Source: a virus
Reading direction: 5' to 3' (one strand)
Length of the DNA: 51,719 bases
Virus record (IMG/VR): IMGVR_UViG_3300029258_001571
Coordinates: 1 to 51,719 of that record
The position numbers and the translations under genes are program-made. Each line of letters opens with the position of its first letter. Within the stretch, counting starts at the first letter, position 1. The notes under the pieces were generated by a model that searched no databases, was not told the DNA's origin, and saw only the letters and a program-made list of their open reading frames with translations. Of the stretch, positions 24,001 to 28,129 are shown piece after piece.

Positions 24001-24030
24001 TTGACAAGCCCCCGCGTTGCATGCTATAAT
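24001..24030 (+). promoter_or_regulatory. Consensus promoter for tRNA array
   Basis: TTGACA (24001-24006), 18-base spacer containing GCCCCCGC and ending in GCATGC, TATAAT (24025-24030). Start predicted near 24037, ahead of two small genes and the tRNA array. Box sequence and spacing match the three other strong promoters. Confidence 0.88.
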
Positions 24031-24051
24031 AGTAGATGTAGGCGGTGAGAG

Positions 24052-24267
24052 ATGAGGATAAGAGACCAGGTTACAGACGTATTGACTGATGGCCTTAATC
24101 CAAAGGATGGGCTTTTGCCGGATCAGATTCCTGTGCATGTGCATCTTGGCCGAGATTCGATCCACTTATGGGTTACTGTGCCGAGGAATTTGCGCCGTGA
24201 GGGGCCTTTCAGGTTTGACGATGTTATTGGTGCTATCAGGAATATCCTGAGGAGGCACATGACATGA
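24052..24267 (+). CDS. Hypothetical protein (71 aa)
   Basis: First gene of the tRNA-array operon, starting about 15 bases after the predicted transcription start, behind GGCGGTGAG. Contains PVHVHLGRDSIHLWVTVP, a beta-rich stretch, and a basic helix at the end (IGAIRNILRRH). No family recognised. Its stop overlaps the next start (ATGA). Confidence 0.65.
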   Translation: MRIRDQVTDVLTDGLNPKDGLLPDQIPVHVHLGRDSIHLWVTVPRNLRREGPFRFDDVIGAIRNILRRHMT

Positions 24268-24515
24268 AGCTCAGAATGCCGAGGTTGCTTGCTAATTTGC
24301 TTGCTCGCTTTGAGCTTGCGACTGAGGTTGAGCAGGATACTGAGGAGGATCAGAACCCATACTTAACTGTGGATGAGGCAAAGGATCTTGAGAGCCGTGT
24401 GGATCTTTTGAAGGAAGCCGAAAGAACCATAGGCAGCACTCAATGGGTTGATTGGGAGAGTAAGGAATCACAAGGGCGGAAAGGATTAACCAGCTTGCAA
24501 GGGCGGAGGGGCTAA
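24264..24515 (+). CDS. Hypothetical acidic protein (83 aa)
   Basis: GAGGAGG lies seven bases upstream. A short basic N terminus (KLRMPRLLANLLARFEL) is followed by an acidic, coiled-coil-like region. Its last four codons overlap the 5' end of tRNA-Ser(UGA). Function unknown. Confidence 0.6.
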   Translation: MKLRMPRLLANLLARFELATEVEQDTEEDQNPYLTVDEAKDLESRVDLLKEAERTIGSTQWVDWESKESQGRKGLTSLQGRRG

Positions 24516-24590
24516 CATTGGCGTGTGCAGCGGTCTTGAAAACCGTAGGGTGTGAAAGCTCTGGGAGTTCGAATCTCCCTCCCTCCTCCA
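24505..24590 (+). tRNA. tRNA-Ser (UGA)
   Basis: Class II cloverleaf: acceptor GGAGGGG/TCCCTCC, anticodon loop CTTGAAA, long variable arm, T arm GGGAG-TTCGAAT-CTCCC, encoded CCA. Overlaps the preceding gene's end by 11 bases. Confidence 0.92.
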
Positions 24591-24595
24591 CATAT

Positions 24596-24681
24596 GGTAG
24601 GGAGCCGAACGGGTAGGAACATGCCTGCTAAGCATGCAGAGGTGGAAGCCTCAGGAGGTTCGACTCCTCCCCCTACCGCCA
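24596..24681 (+). tRNA. tRNA-Ser (GCU)
   Basis: Acceptor GGTAGGG/CCCTACC, anticodon loop CTGCTAA, long variable arm, T loop TTCGACT, encoded CCA. Confidence 0.93.
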
Positions 24682-24695
24682 TAGATGAGAAAATT

Positions 24696-24863
24696 ATGAG
24701 GTTTGGCAAGTCGATATGGGACAGGCTTGCGGACCTGGAGCACAGGGTGAACATTTTGGAGGCTGAGGATGAAGATAGCGACAATGGCAGCGGCGAGGTG
24801 CCCGAAGTGCTATCGAAAGAAACTTCGCCTGCAGGTAGACAAAAGGAAGGACCAACAGAATAA
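24696..24863 (+). CDS. Small acidic coiled-coil-like protein (55 aa)
   Basis: ATG 24696 with a weak ribosome-binding site. RFGKSIWDRLADLEHRVNIL could form a heptad helix, followed by an acidic tail. Family not recognised; it overlaps the next gene in another frame, so it may not be expressed. Confidence 0.45.
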   Translation: MRFGKSIWDRLADLEHRVNILEAEDEDSDNGSGEVPEVLSKETSPAGRQKEGPTE

Positions 24864-24993
24864 AAATACATGGGTTTACTCAACGCTGATGAGGTGTGAG
24901 GCATGTGGCTTTGTGCTTGGATACGGTGTGAGGAAGCCTAAGGCCCGGCTGGCCAAAATGGCAAAGGCAGCAGGCTTAGACCCTGTGACGTAG
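24769..24993 (+). CDS. Zinc-ribbon protein overlapping a tRNA gene (74 aa)
   Basis: CPKCYRKK and RCEACGFVLGYG form two CxxC knuckles, a typical zinc ribbon. AGG precedes the ATG at 24769; the ATG at 24784 is an alternative. The last 17 codons lie inside tRNA-Leu(UAG), so its C terminus is encoded by tRNA sequence, an economical overlap or decayed boundary. Confidence 0.55.
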   Translation: MKIATMAAARCPKCYRKKLRLQVDKRKDQQNKNTWVYSTLMRCEACGFVLGYGVRKPKARLAKMAKAAGLDPVT

Positions 24994-25019
24994 AGGTTCG
25001 AATCCTCTGCCGGGTACCA
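24943..25019 (+). tRNA. tRNA-Leu (UAG), short variable loop
   Basis: Acceptor GCCCGGC/GCCGGGT, anticodon loop CTTAGAC, T arm AGAGG-TTCGAAT-CCTCT, A73 and encoded CCA. The variable region is only GACGT, while bacterial leucine tRNAs normally carry a long variable arm. Confidence 0.85.
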
Positions 25020-25021
25020 AC

Positions 25022-25096
25022 ATATCCGTGGTAGTAAAGGTAACACGACAGGCTCCAACCCTGTAGTTGCATGTTCGAATCGTGCCGGGTATGCCA
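25022..25096 (+). tRNA. tRNA-Trp (CCA)
   Basis: Acceptor ATATCCG/CGGGTAT, anticodon loop CTCCAAC on a 5-bp stem ACAGG/CCTGT, T loop TTCGAAT, G73, encoded CCA. Confidence 0.92.
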
Positions 25097-25111
25097 ATTT
25101 AAGGAGTTGAC

Positions 25112-25285
25112 ATGGAAGTCAACTGGAGGGAGTGGTTAATGTACGAAAGAAACAGAGAAATGGACGAGACAGATTTTTCCATGATCTTTGAGGCAGACGG
25201 CATCACACAGGCAGTAACCGACATTGAGGTCGGATACTGGGATAATGATCTGAGCATCGAAGATATGGCGATGGATCTGATTTAG
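25112..25285 (+). CDS. Small acidic protein (57 aa)
   Basis: AAGGAG precedes the ATG. Acidic and Trp/Met-rich (MEVNWREWLMYERNREMDE), ending DMAMDLI. No family recognised. It fits exactly between two tRNA genes. Confidence 0.65.
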   Translation: MEVNWREWLMYERNREMDETDFSMIFEADGITQAVTDIEVGYWDNDLSIEDMAMDLI

Positions 25286-25286
25286 C

Positions 25287-25362
25287 TGCGGGTGGGAGGT
25301 CTGGTGACCTCGGGTGTCTCATAAGCACCATCAGGTGGGTTCGATTCCCATACCCGCTACCA
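25287..25362 (+). tRNA. tRNA with CAU anticodon, copy 1 (Met type)
   Basis: Acceptor GCGGGT/ACCCGC with an unpaired T1:T72, anticodon loop CTCATAA, T loop TTCGATT, encoded CCA. An unpaired 1:72 is an initiator-like trait, but the three G-C anticodon-stem pairs of initiators are absent. It could be Met, fMet-like or Ile (lysidine). Confidence 0.85.
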
Positions 25363-25369
25363 AAAGAAA

Positions 25370-25476
25370 TGAATCGGTGGCCCAGGTAAGGGTTACTTCG
25401 TTTGAATCGAATACCCCCCAATATATGGGGGGTGTGCCCGAAGAGGGCTTTCCCTTGCCGCATGTTCCCCGTATAG
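25370..25476 (+). ncRNA. Y-RNA-like structured RNA, copy C, inside tRNA array
   Basis: CGGTGGCCCAG (25375-25385), helix strand GGTAAGGG (25385-25392), TTACTTCG, partner CCCTTGCC (25452-25459), then GCATGTTCCCCG (25460-25471): the same motif order as the two copies upstream of ro60. The helix pairs at all eight positions. Inside it are three hairpins: TTCG/CGAA with 7-nt loop TTTGAAT (25397-25411), CCCCCC/GGGGGG with 7-nt loop AATATAT (25414-25432) and GCCC/GGGC (25436-25448), together a cloverleaf-like plan. It fills the gap between two tRNAs, with no gene in it. Confidence 0.72.
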
Positions 25477-25479
25477 AAA

Positions 25480-25554
25480 GCGAACGTGGTGTTAACGGTA
25501 GCATTGAGGCCTTCCAAGCCACCGGTGCGGGTTCGAGTCCCGCCGTTCGCTCCA
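25480..25554 (+). tRNA. tRNA-Gly (UCC)
   Basis: Acceptor GCGAACG/CGTTCGC, anticodon loop CTTCCAA, T arm GCGGG-TTCGAGT-CCCGC, T73, encoded CCA. The anticodon stem has one A-A mismatch. Confidence 0.9.
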
Positions 25555-25555
25555 T

Positions 25556-25658
25556 GGGCGGTAAACCTGCATGCTGAAGCCCGGCGGTGGTGGCTGATAT
25601 GATCTGGGTAGCACCCAGGCTCCAGCTAAGGAAGTCGGGTGTAAGGAGCCGCCCTCCA
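25556..25658 (+). ncRNA. Unassigned structured RNA 1 in tRNA array
   Basis: GGGCGG (25556-25561) pairs with CCGCCC (25649-25654). Between them are AGCC/GGCT, a perfect CTGGGT-AGC-ACCCAG hairpin (25604-25618) and a GGCTCC/GGAGCC pairing. It ends in TCCA like a tRNA, but there is no T arm and no clear anticodon arm. It may be a decayed tRNA or a distinct tRNA-mimic RNA. Confidence 0.45.
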
Positions 25659-25659
25659 G

Positions 25660-25735
25660 GCCAGGGTAGTGTCAATAGCAGCATACCTGTTTTGTAATCA
25701 GGTGGTGGCGGTGCAACTCCAGCCCCTTGGCTCCA
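25660..25735 (+). tRNA. tRNA-Thr (UGU)
   Basis: Acceptor GCCAGGG/CCTTGGC, anticodon loop TTTGTAA, encoded CCA. Irregular: T31-T39 mismatch and a T arm GGCGG/CAGCC with one mismatch and an 8-nt loop. Confidence 0.78.
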
Positions 25736-25744
25736 GAGACTAAC

Positions 25745-25800
25745 AGCACCGAAGGGTGCGTTTGCCAACCGGGATGGCAGGGAAGGGCACCCGGCAAACA
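25745..25800 (+). ncRNA. Unassigned structured RNA 2 in tRNA array
   Basis: Two hairpins back to back: GCACC-GAAG-GGTGC (25746-25759) and a long stem GTTTGCC/GGCAAAC (25760-25766 with 25793-25799), which can also pair CCGGG/CCCGG inside. No coding sequence or tRNA fits. It may be a processing element or a small RNA. Confidence 0.4.
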
Positions 25801-25814
25801 AATGCCCTTGCTAT

Positions 25815-25887
25815 GCGACTGTGCCGGATGGTCCGGGGCGAGATTGCAACCCTCGTTAAAGGAGTTCGATTCTCCACGGTCGCTCCA
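25815..25887 (+). tRNA. tRNA-Cys (GCA)
   Basis: Acceptor GCGACTG/CGGTCGC, anticodon loop TTGCAAC, T loop TTCGATT, T73, encoded CCA. The anticodon stem has an A-C mismatch next to the loop. Confidence 0.87.
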
Positions 25888-25888
25888 T

Positions 25889-25962
25889 GGGTAGGTAGTT
25901 CAGTAGCAGATCACTGCGCTGTGAACGCAGAGACCCAGGTGCAACTCCTGGCTTACCCTCCA
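25889..25962 (+). tRNA. tRNA-His (GUG)
   Basis: Acceptor GGGTAGG/CTTACCC, anticodon arm CTGCG-CTGTGAA-CGCAG, T arm CCAGG-TGCAACT-CCTGG, encoded CCA. The base before the acceptor is T, so no extra encoded G at -1 is seen. Confidence 0.91.
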
Positions 25963-25965
25963 TGT

Positions 25966-26039
25966 GGGCTTGTAGTTTAACGGGAGAACATCTGTTTTGC
26001 AAGCAGAAGATGTGGGTTCGATTCCCTCCTTGTCCACCA
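25966..26039 (+). tRNA. tRNA-Ala (UGC)
   Basis: Anticodon loop TTTGCAA, T arm TGGG-TTCGATT-CCCT, encoded CCA. The acceptor GGGCTTG/CTTGTCC contains two T-T mismatches; identity rests on the anticodon. Confidence 0.82.
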
Positions 26040-26053
26040 AATAAGGACATACT

Positions 26054-26167
26054 ATGGCAAAAGGAGTTCCAAAACGCGACGGATCAGGTAGGGGCGTGAG
26101 AGCTAACCGAGGCCGTGGCGGATGTAAGACAACAAAGAAATCTGGCCGTGGTCGCAGGAAACGCTAA
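26054..26167 (+). CDS. Tiny basic Gly/Arg-rich protein (37 aa)
   Basis: Starts MAKGVPKRDGSGRGVRANRG and continues with RG/RGG-like repeats and a Lys/Arg tail. Very small proteins of this type occur in many phages, often near tRNA or replication genes. Nucleic-acid binding is likely from charge; the role is unknown. Confidence 0.7.
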   Translation: MAKGVPKRDGSGRGVRANRGRGGCKTTKKSGRGRRKR

Positions 26168-26190
26168 TACATGCACAGCAGAAAAAGCTA

Positions 26191-26319
26191 ATGCCTGTAC
26201 GAAAAGCAAGCAACGGTAAGTGGCGGATAGGATCCGGCAAGGCCATGTACAAGAGCAAGGCCTCTGCTGAGCGTGCCTATCGGGCGTACCGTGCCAGGAA
26301 GCATTCAAAGAAGAAATAG
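26191..26319 (+). CDS. Tiny basic protein (42 aa)
   Basis: MPVRKASNGKWRIGSGKAMY followed by a Lys/Arg/Ala helix (SAERAYRAYRARKHSKKK) resembles a recurrent family of phage micro-proteins of unknown function. Its stop codon TAG overlaps the first two bases of the following tRNA. Confidence 0.7.
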   Translation: MPVRKASNGKWRIGSGKAMYKSKASAERAYRAYRARKHSKKK

Positions 26320-26394
26320 GGCTGTAGCAGAATAGGAATATGCAGCGGTCTCAAAAGCCGTGACGTGAGGGTTCGAATCCCTCCAGCCCTACCA
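26318..26394 (+). tRNA. tRNA-Leu (CAA), short variable loop
   Basis: Acceptor AGGGCTG/CAGCCCT, anticodon loop CTCAAAA, T arm GAGGG-TTCGAAT-CCCTC, A73, encoded CCA. Like the other Leu tRNA it has only a 5-nt variable region (GACGT). Confidence 0.87.
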
Positions 26395-26395
26395 A

Positions 26396-26469
26396 GCCAG
26401 CATGGTGTAGTGGCAACACAGCGGCCTTTTAAGCCGTCTACCGGGGTTCGATTCCCTGTGCTGGTACCA
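26396..26469 (+). tRNA. tRNA-Lys (UUU)
   Basis: Acceptor GCCAGCA/TGCTGGT, anticodon arm GCGGC-CTTTTAA-GCCGT, T loop TTCGATT, encoded CCA. Confidence 0.93.
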
Positions 26470-26483
26470 GAAAGGGAGAGAAT

Positions 26484-26594
26484 ATGATAGAGGCACTGAT
26501 TGGAATTGTGGTCTTGGCCGCATTTACTTACCTCGTATTTAAATACGGATTCAAGATCGACTTGATCAAGAAAATTAAAGGTTTATTCAAATAG
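26484..26594 (+). CDS. Micro membrane protein (36 aa)
   Basis: GGGAGAG precedes the ATG. Residues 4-19 (ALIGIVVLAAFTYLVF) are a single hydrophobic helix, then a basic amphipathic tail (KIDLIKKIKGLFK). It could insert in the inner membrane; its stop overlaps the next tRNA's first base. Confidence 0.65.
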   Translation: MIEALIGIVVLAAFTYLVFKYGFKIDLIKKIKGLFK

Positions 26595-26667
26595 CCCGAT
26601 TCGTATAACGGAAAGACGCTTGCCTTACAAGCAAGAGATGGAGGTTCGATTCCTTCATTGGGCACCA
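26594..26667 (+). tRNA. tRNA-Val (UAC)
   Basis: Acceptor GCCCGAT/ATTGGGC, anticodon arm CTTGC-CTTACAA-GCAAG, T loop TTCGATT, encoded CCA. Confidence 0.93.
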
Positions 26668-26668
26668 C

Positions 26669-26743
26669 TGGCAGGTGGTGTAACGGTAACACGGGTGACT
26701 GTTAATCACCGTAATGTTGGTTCGAATCCAGCCCTGTCAGCCA
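26669..26743 (+). tRNA. tRNA-Asn (GUU)
   Basis: Acceptor TGGCAGG/CCTGTCA, anticodon arm GGTGA-CTGTTAA-TCACC, T loop TTCGAAT, G73, encoded CCA. Confidence 0.92.
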
Positions 26744-26754
26744 TAAGTCACATC

Positions 26755-26777
26755 CCTTATATCAGGCTGATATAAGG
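26755..26777. other. Perfect 10-bp hairpin between tRNAs
   Basis: CCTTATATCA-GGC-TGATATAAGG. The stem is symmetric and lies in the 38-base gap between tRNA-Asn and tRNA-Arg; there is no T-run, so an RNA-processing site is more likely than a terminator. Confidence 0.5.
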
Positions 26778-26781
26778 TTAA

Positions 26782-26856
26782 GCACCTATAGTCTAAAGGA
26801 TAAGGCACAGGGTTTCTACCCCTGGAATGCGGGTTCGAGTCCTGCTGGGTGTTCCA
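26782..26856 (+). tRNA. tRNA-Arg (UCU)
   Basis: Acceptor GCACCTA/TGGGTGT, anticodon arm CAGGG-TTTCTAC-CCCTG, T loop TTCGAGT, encoded CCA. Confidence 0.92.
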
Positions 26857-26858
26857 TA

Positions 26859-26933
26859 GCAGGTGTCGTCTAAGGGACAAGGCACATGGCTACGAACCAT
26901 GAAATGGGAGTTCGAGTCTCTCCACTTGCTCCA
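26859..26933 (+). tRNA. tRNA-Arg (ACG)
   Basis: Acceptor GCAGGTG/CACTTGC, anticodon arm CATGG-CTACGAA-CCATG, T loop TTCGAGT, encoded CCA. A34 would need host TadA to become inosine. Confidence 0.92.
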
Positions 26934-26934
26934 T

Positions 26935-27009
26935 GTTCGCATCTTCCAACGGCTAGGAAGCTCGCCCGATAAGCGAGTAATGATGGTTCGAGTCCATCTG
27001 CGGACACCA
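26935..27009 (+). tRNA. tRNA-Ile (GAU) with C33
   Basis: Acceptor GTTCGCA/TGCGGAC, anticodon stem CTCGC/GCGAG, loop CCGATAA: position 33 is C in place of the nearly universal U. T loop TTCGAGT, encoded CCA. Confidence 0.88.
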
Positions 27010-27010
27010 C

Positions 27011-27087
27011 GGTAGAGTAGCTCTTAACAGTAGAGCGGTGGCTTGAAGAGCCATGCGTTGGAGGTGCAAATCCTTCCTCTACCACCA
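27011..27087 (+). tRNA. tRNA-Phe (GAA)
   Basis: Acceptor GGTAGAG/CTCTACC, anticodon arm GTGGC-TTGAAGA-GCCAT, T loop TGCAAAT, encoded CCA. Confidence 0.91.
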
Positions 27088-27121
27088 GTAATTAAGCGTT
27101 CCGTAAGGAACCTTTAATAGT

Positions 27122-27198
27122 GGGGAAATAGCGTAGTGGACAAACGCACTGGCTTTGGGAGCCAGGGGTCGCAGGTTCGAATCCTGCTTTCCTCACCA
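27122..27198 (+). tRNA. tRNA-Pro (UGG)
   Basis: Acceptor GGGGAAA/TTTCCTC, anticodon arm CTGGC-TTTGGGA-GCCAG, T loop TTCGAAT, encoded CCA. Confidence 0.92.
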
Positions 27199-27199
27199 C

Positions 27200-27285
27200 G
27201 GATAGGCTGGGCATGGGTGGGCCTGAGCGGCTGTAACCCGCTTCCTTTGACAGGCGTGTTGGTTCGACTCCAACCCTATCCACCA
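27200..27285 (+). tRNA. tRNA-Tyr (GUA)
   Basis: Class II tRNA: acceptor GGATAGG/CCTATCC, anticodon arm AGCGG-CTGTAAC-CCGCT, long variable arm, T loop TTCGACT, encoded CCA. Confidence 0.93.
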
Positions 27286-27286
27286 T

Positions 27287-27361
27287 AGGTCTCGGAGTGG
27301 CTGGCGTGACTGCCGGGCTTTGAACCCGGCTAGCCTGGTTCGATTCCAGGGGGGCCTGCCA
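27287..27361 (+). tRNA. tRNA-Gln (UUG)
   Basis: Acceptor AGGTCTC/GGGGCCT, anticodon arm CCGGG-CTTTGAA-CCCGG, T loop TTCGATT, G73, encoded CCA. Confidence 0.91.
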
Positions 27362-27433
27362 GTTGCCTTGGTCTAATGCTAAGACGTCAGCCTCATAAGC
27401 TGAAAGATGTCGGTGCAAGCCCGGCAGGCAACA
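27362..27433 (+). tRNA. tRNA with CAU anticodon, copy 2 (Met type), no encoded CCA
   Basis: Acceptor GTTGCCT/AGGCAAC, anticodon arm TCAGC-CTCATAA-GCTGA, T arm GTCGG-TGCAAGC-CCGGC, A73. It is the only tRNA here without an encoded CCA; the next bases start the Glu tRNA. Confidence 0.87.
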
Positions 27434-27434
27434 C

Positions 27435-27509
27435 GCTGCTGAGGACGAAGGGTCGAGTCCTCGGGCTTTCAACCCGTGCAAGCAGGTTCAAGTCCTGTCG
27501 GCAGCTCCA
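27435..27509 (+). tRNA. tRNA-Glu (UUC)
   Basis: Acceptor GCTGCTG/CGGCAGC, anticodon arm TCGGG-CTTTCAA-CCCGT, T loop TTCAAGT, encoded CCA. Confidence 0.91.
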
Positions 27510-27522
27510 ACTAAACTTTTAG

Positions 27523-27552
27523 TTGACAACACCCCGAGAAATGTGCTATAAT
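27523..27552 (+). promoter_or_regulatory. Consensus promoter for virion operon
   Basis: TTGACA (27523-27528), 18-base spacer with ACCCCG, TATAAT (27547-27552). The -35 box overlaps an inverted repeat (AACTAAACTTTTAGTT, 27509-27524) that could be an operator or terminate tRNA-array transcription. It heads the rightward structural operon. Confidence 0.88.
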
Positions 27553-27569
27553 AGATAATAGAGGGAAAC

Positions 27570-27812
27570 GTGCGGAGAGTAATATATGAACAGAGATGCA
27601 TTAAGTGCTCTGGACGATTTTATTGGAAGTGGATTGCCGAACCCTGTTCCACCCCTGCCGTGTGCCCCTATTGCGGGGCGGACAACTTCCATCCTCAGGG
27701 ACACAGTTGCAGGGGCTATCGTAGATTTAAGAGGCGGTGGGATGCCCAAATGGCTTTCCGAAGACGACACAATATGGAGCTTCCATCCTGGGATAGGGTG
27801 GTATCTTCATGA
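27570..27812 (+). CDS. Zinc-ribbon protein (80 aa), GTG start
   Basis: First gene after the virion promoter; GTG at 27570 follows GAGGGAAAC. RCIKCSGRFYWKW and VCPYCGADNF form a clear zinc ribbon; the C-terminal half is Arg-rich and ends WDRVVSS. A second frame over 27586-27894 with a GGAGAG site before its ATG overlaps it almost completely; the zinc ligands favour this frame. Possible regulator of late transcription, by inference only. Confidence 0.58.
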   Translation: MRRVIYEQRCIKCSGRFYWKWIAEPCSTPAVCPYCGADNFHPQGHSCRGYRRFKRRWDAQMAFRRRHNMELPSWDRVVSS

Positions 27813-27880
27813 TCCAGAGTTAAAGGCTAAGGGTATATTCCCTAAGGGCCAGTTGAGAACAATAGACTTGAATGTTGGAT

Positions 27881-27957
27881 ACTATCGAGGATGAAGGAGT
27901 CGAGTCATCGCCCTGTCACGGCGAAGGAAGCCAGTGCGAGTCTGGTCGATAGTGCCA
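27881..27957 (+). tRNA. tRNA-Asp (GUC)
   Basis: Acceptor ACTATCG/CGATAGT, anticodon arm TCGCC-CTGTCAC-GGCGA, T arm CCAG-TGCGAGT-CTGG, G73, encoded CCA. It is separated from the main array by the virion promoter. Confidence 0.93.
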
Positions 27958-27967
27958 AATAAAACAA

Positions 27968-28129
27968 ATGCCATCTAGTACAATAAACACGGGATTTGGT
28001 AAGGCCTTGCTTGAAAGGCCGAAGCGGAAGCGGCGCAGAGTAACTAAGGGTCGCACAGTAACCAAGAAGCGAATAAGCACGAGGCGGAATGCCACAAGAC
28101 GTAATACCGCAAGAAAACGAAGAAGCTAA
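27968..28129 (+). CDS. Highly basic protein (53 aa)
   Basis: MPSSTINTGFGKALLERPKR then a continuous Arg/Lys-rich tail. It overlaps the portal start in another frame by 41 bases. Strong positive charge suggests DNA or RNA binding; existence is supported only by the open frame and composition. Confidence 0.45.
   Translation: MPSSTINTGFGKALLERPKRKRRRVTKGRTVTKKRISTRRNATRRNTARKRRS

Noticed and set aside
24943-25019. Amber-suppressor tRNA
   Set aside because: The anticodon is UAG, which reads CUA leucine codons; a suppressor would need CUA. No evidence for stop-codon reassignment was seen.
27586-27894. 102-aa frame overlapping the zinc-ribbon gene
   Set aside because: It has a good GGAGAG site, but the alternate frame holds a clear zinc ribbon and this one shows no recognisable motif; it also runs into tRNA-Asp. 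Left as an alternative only.
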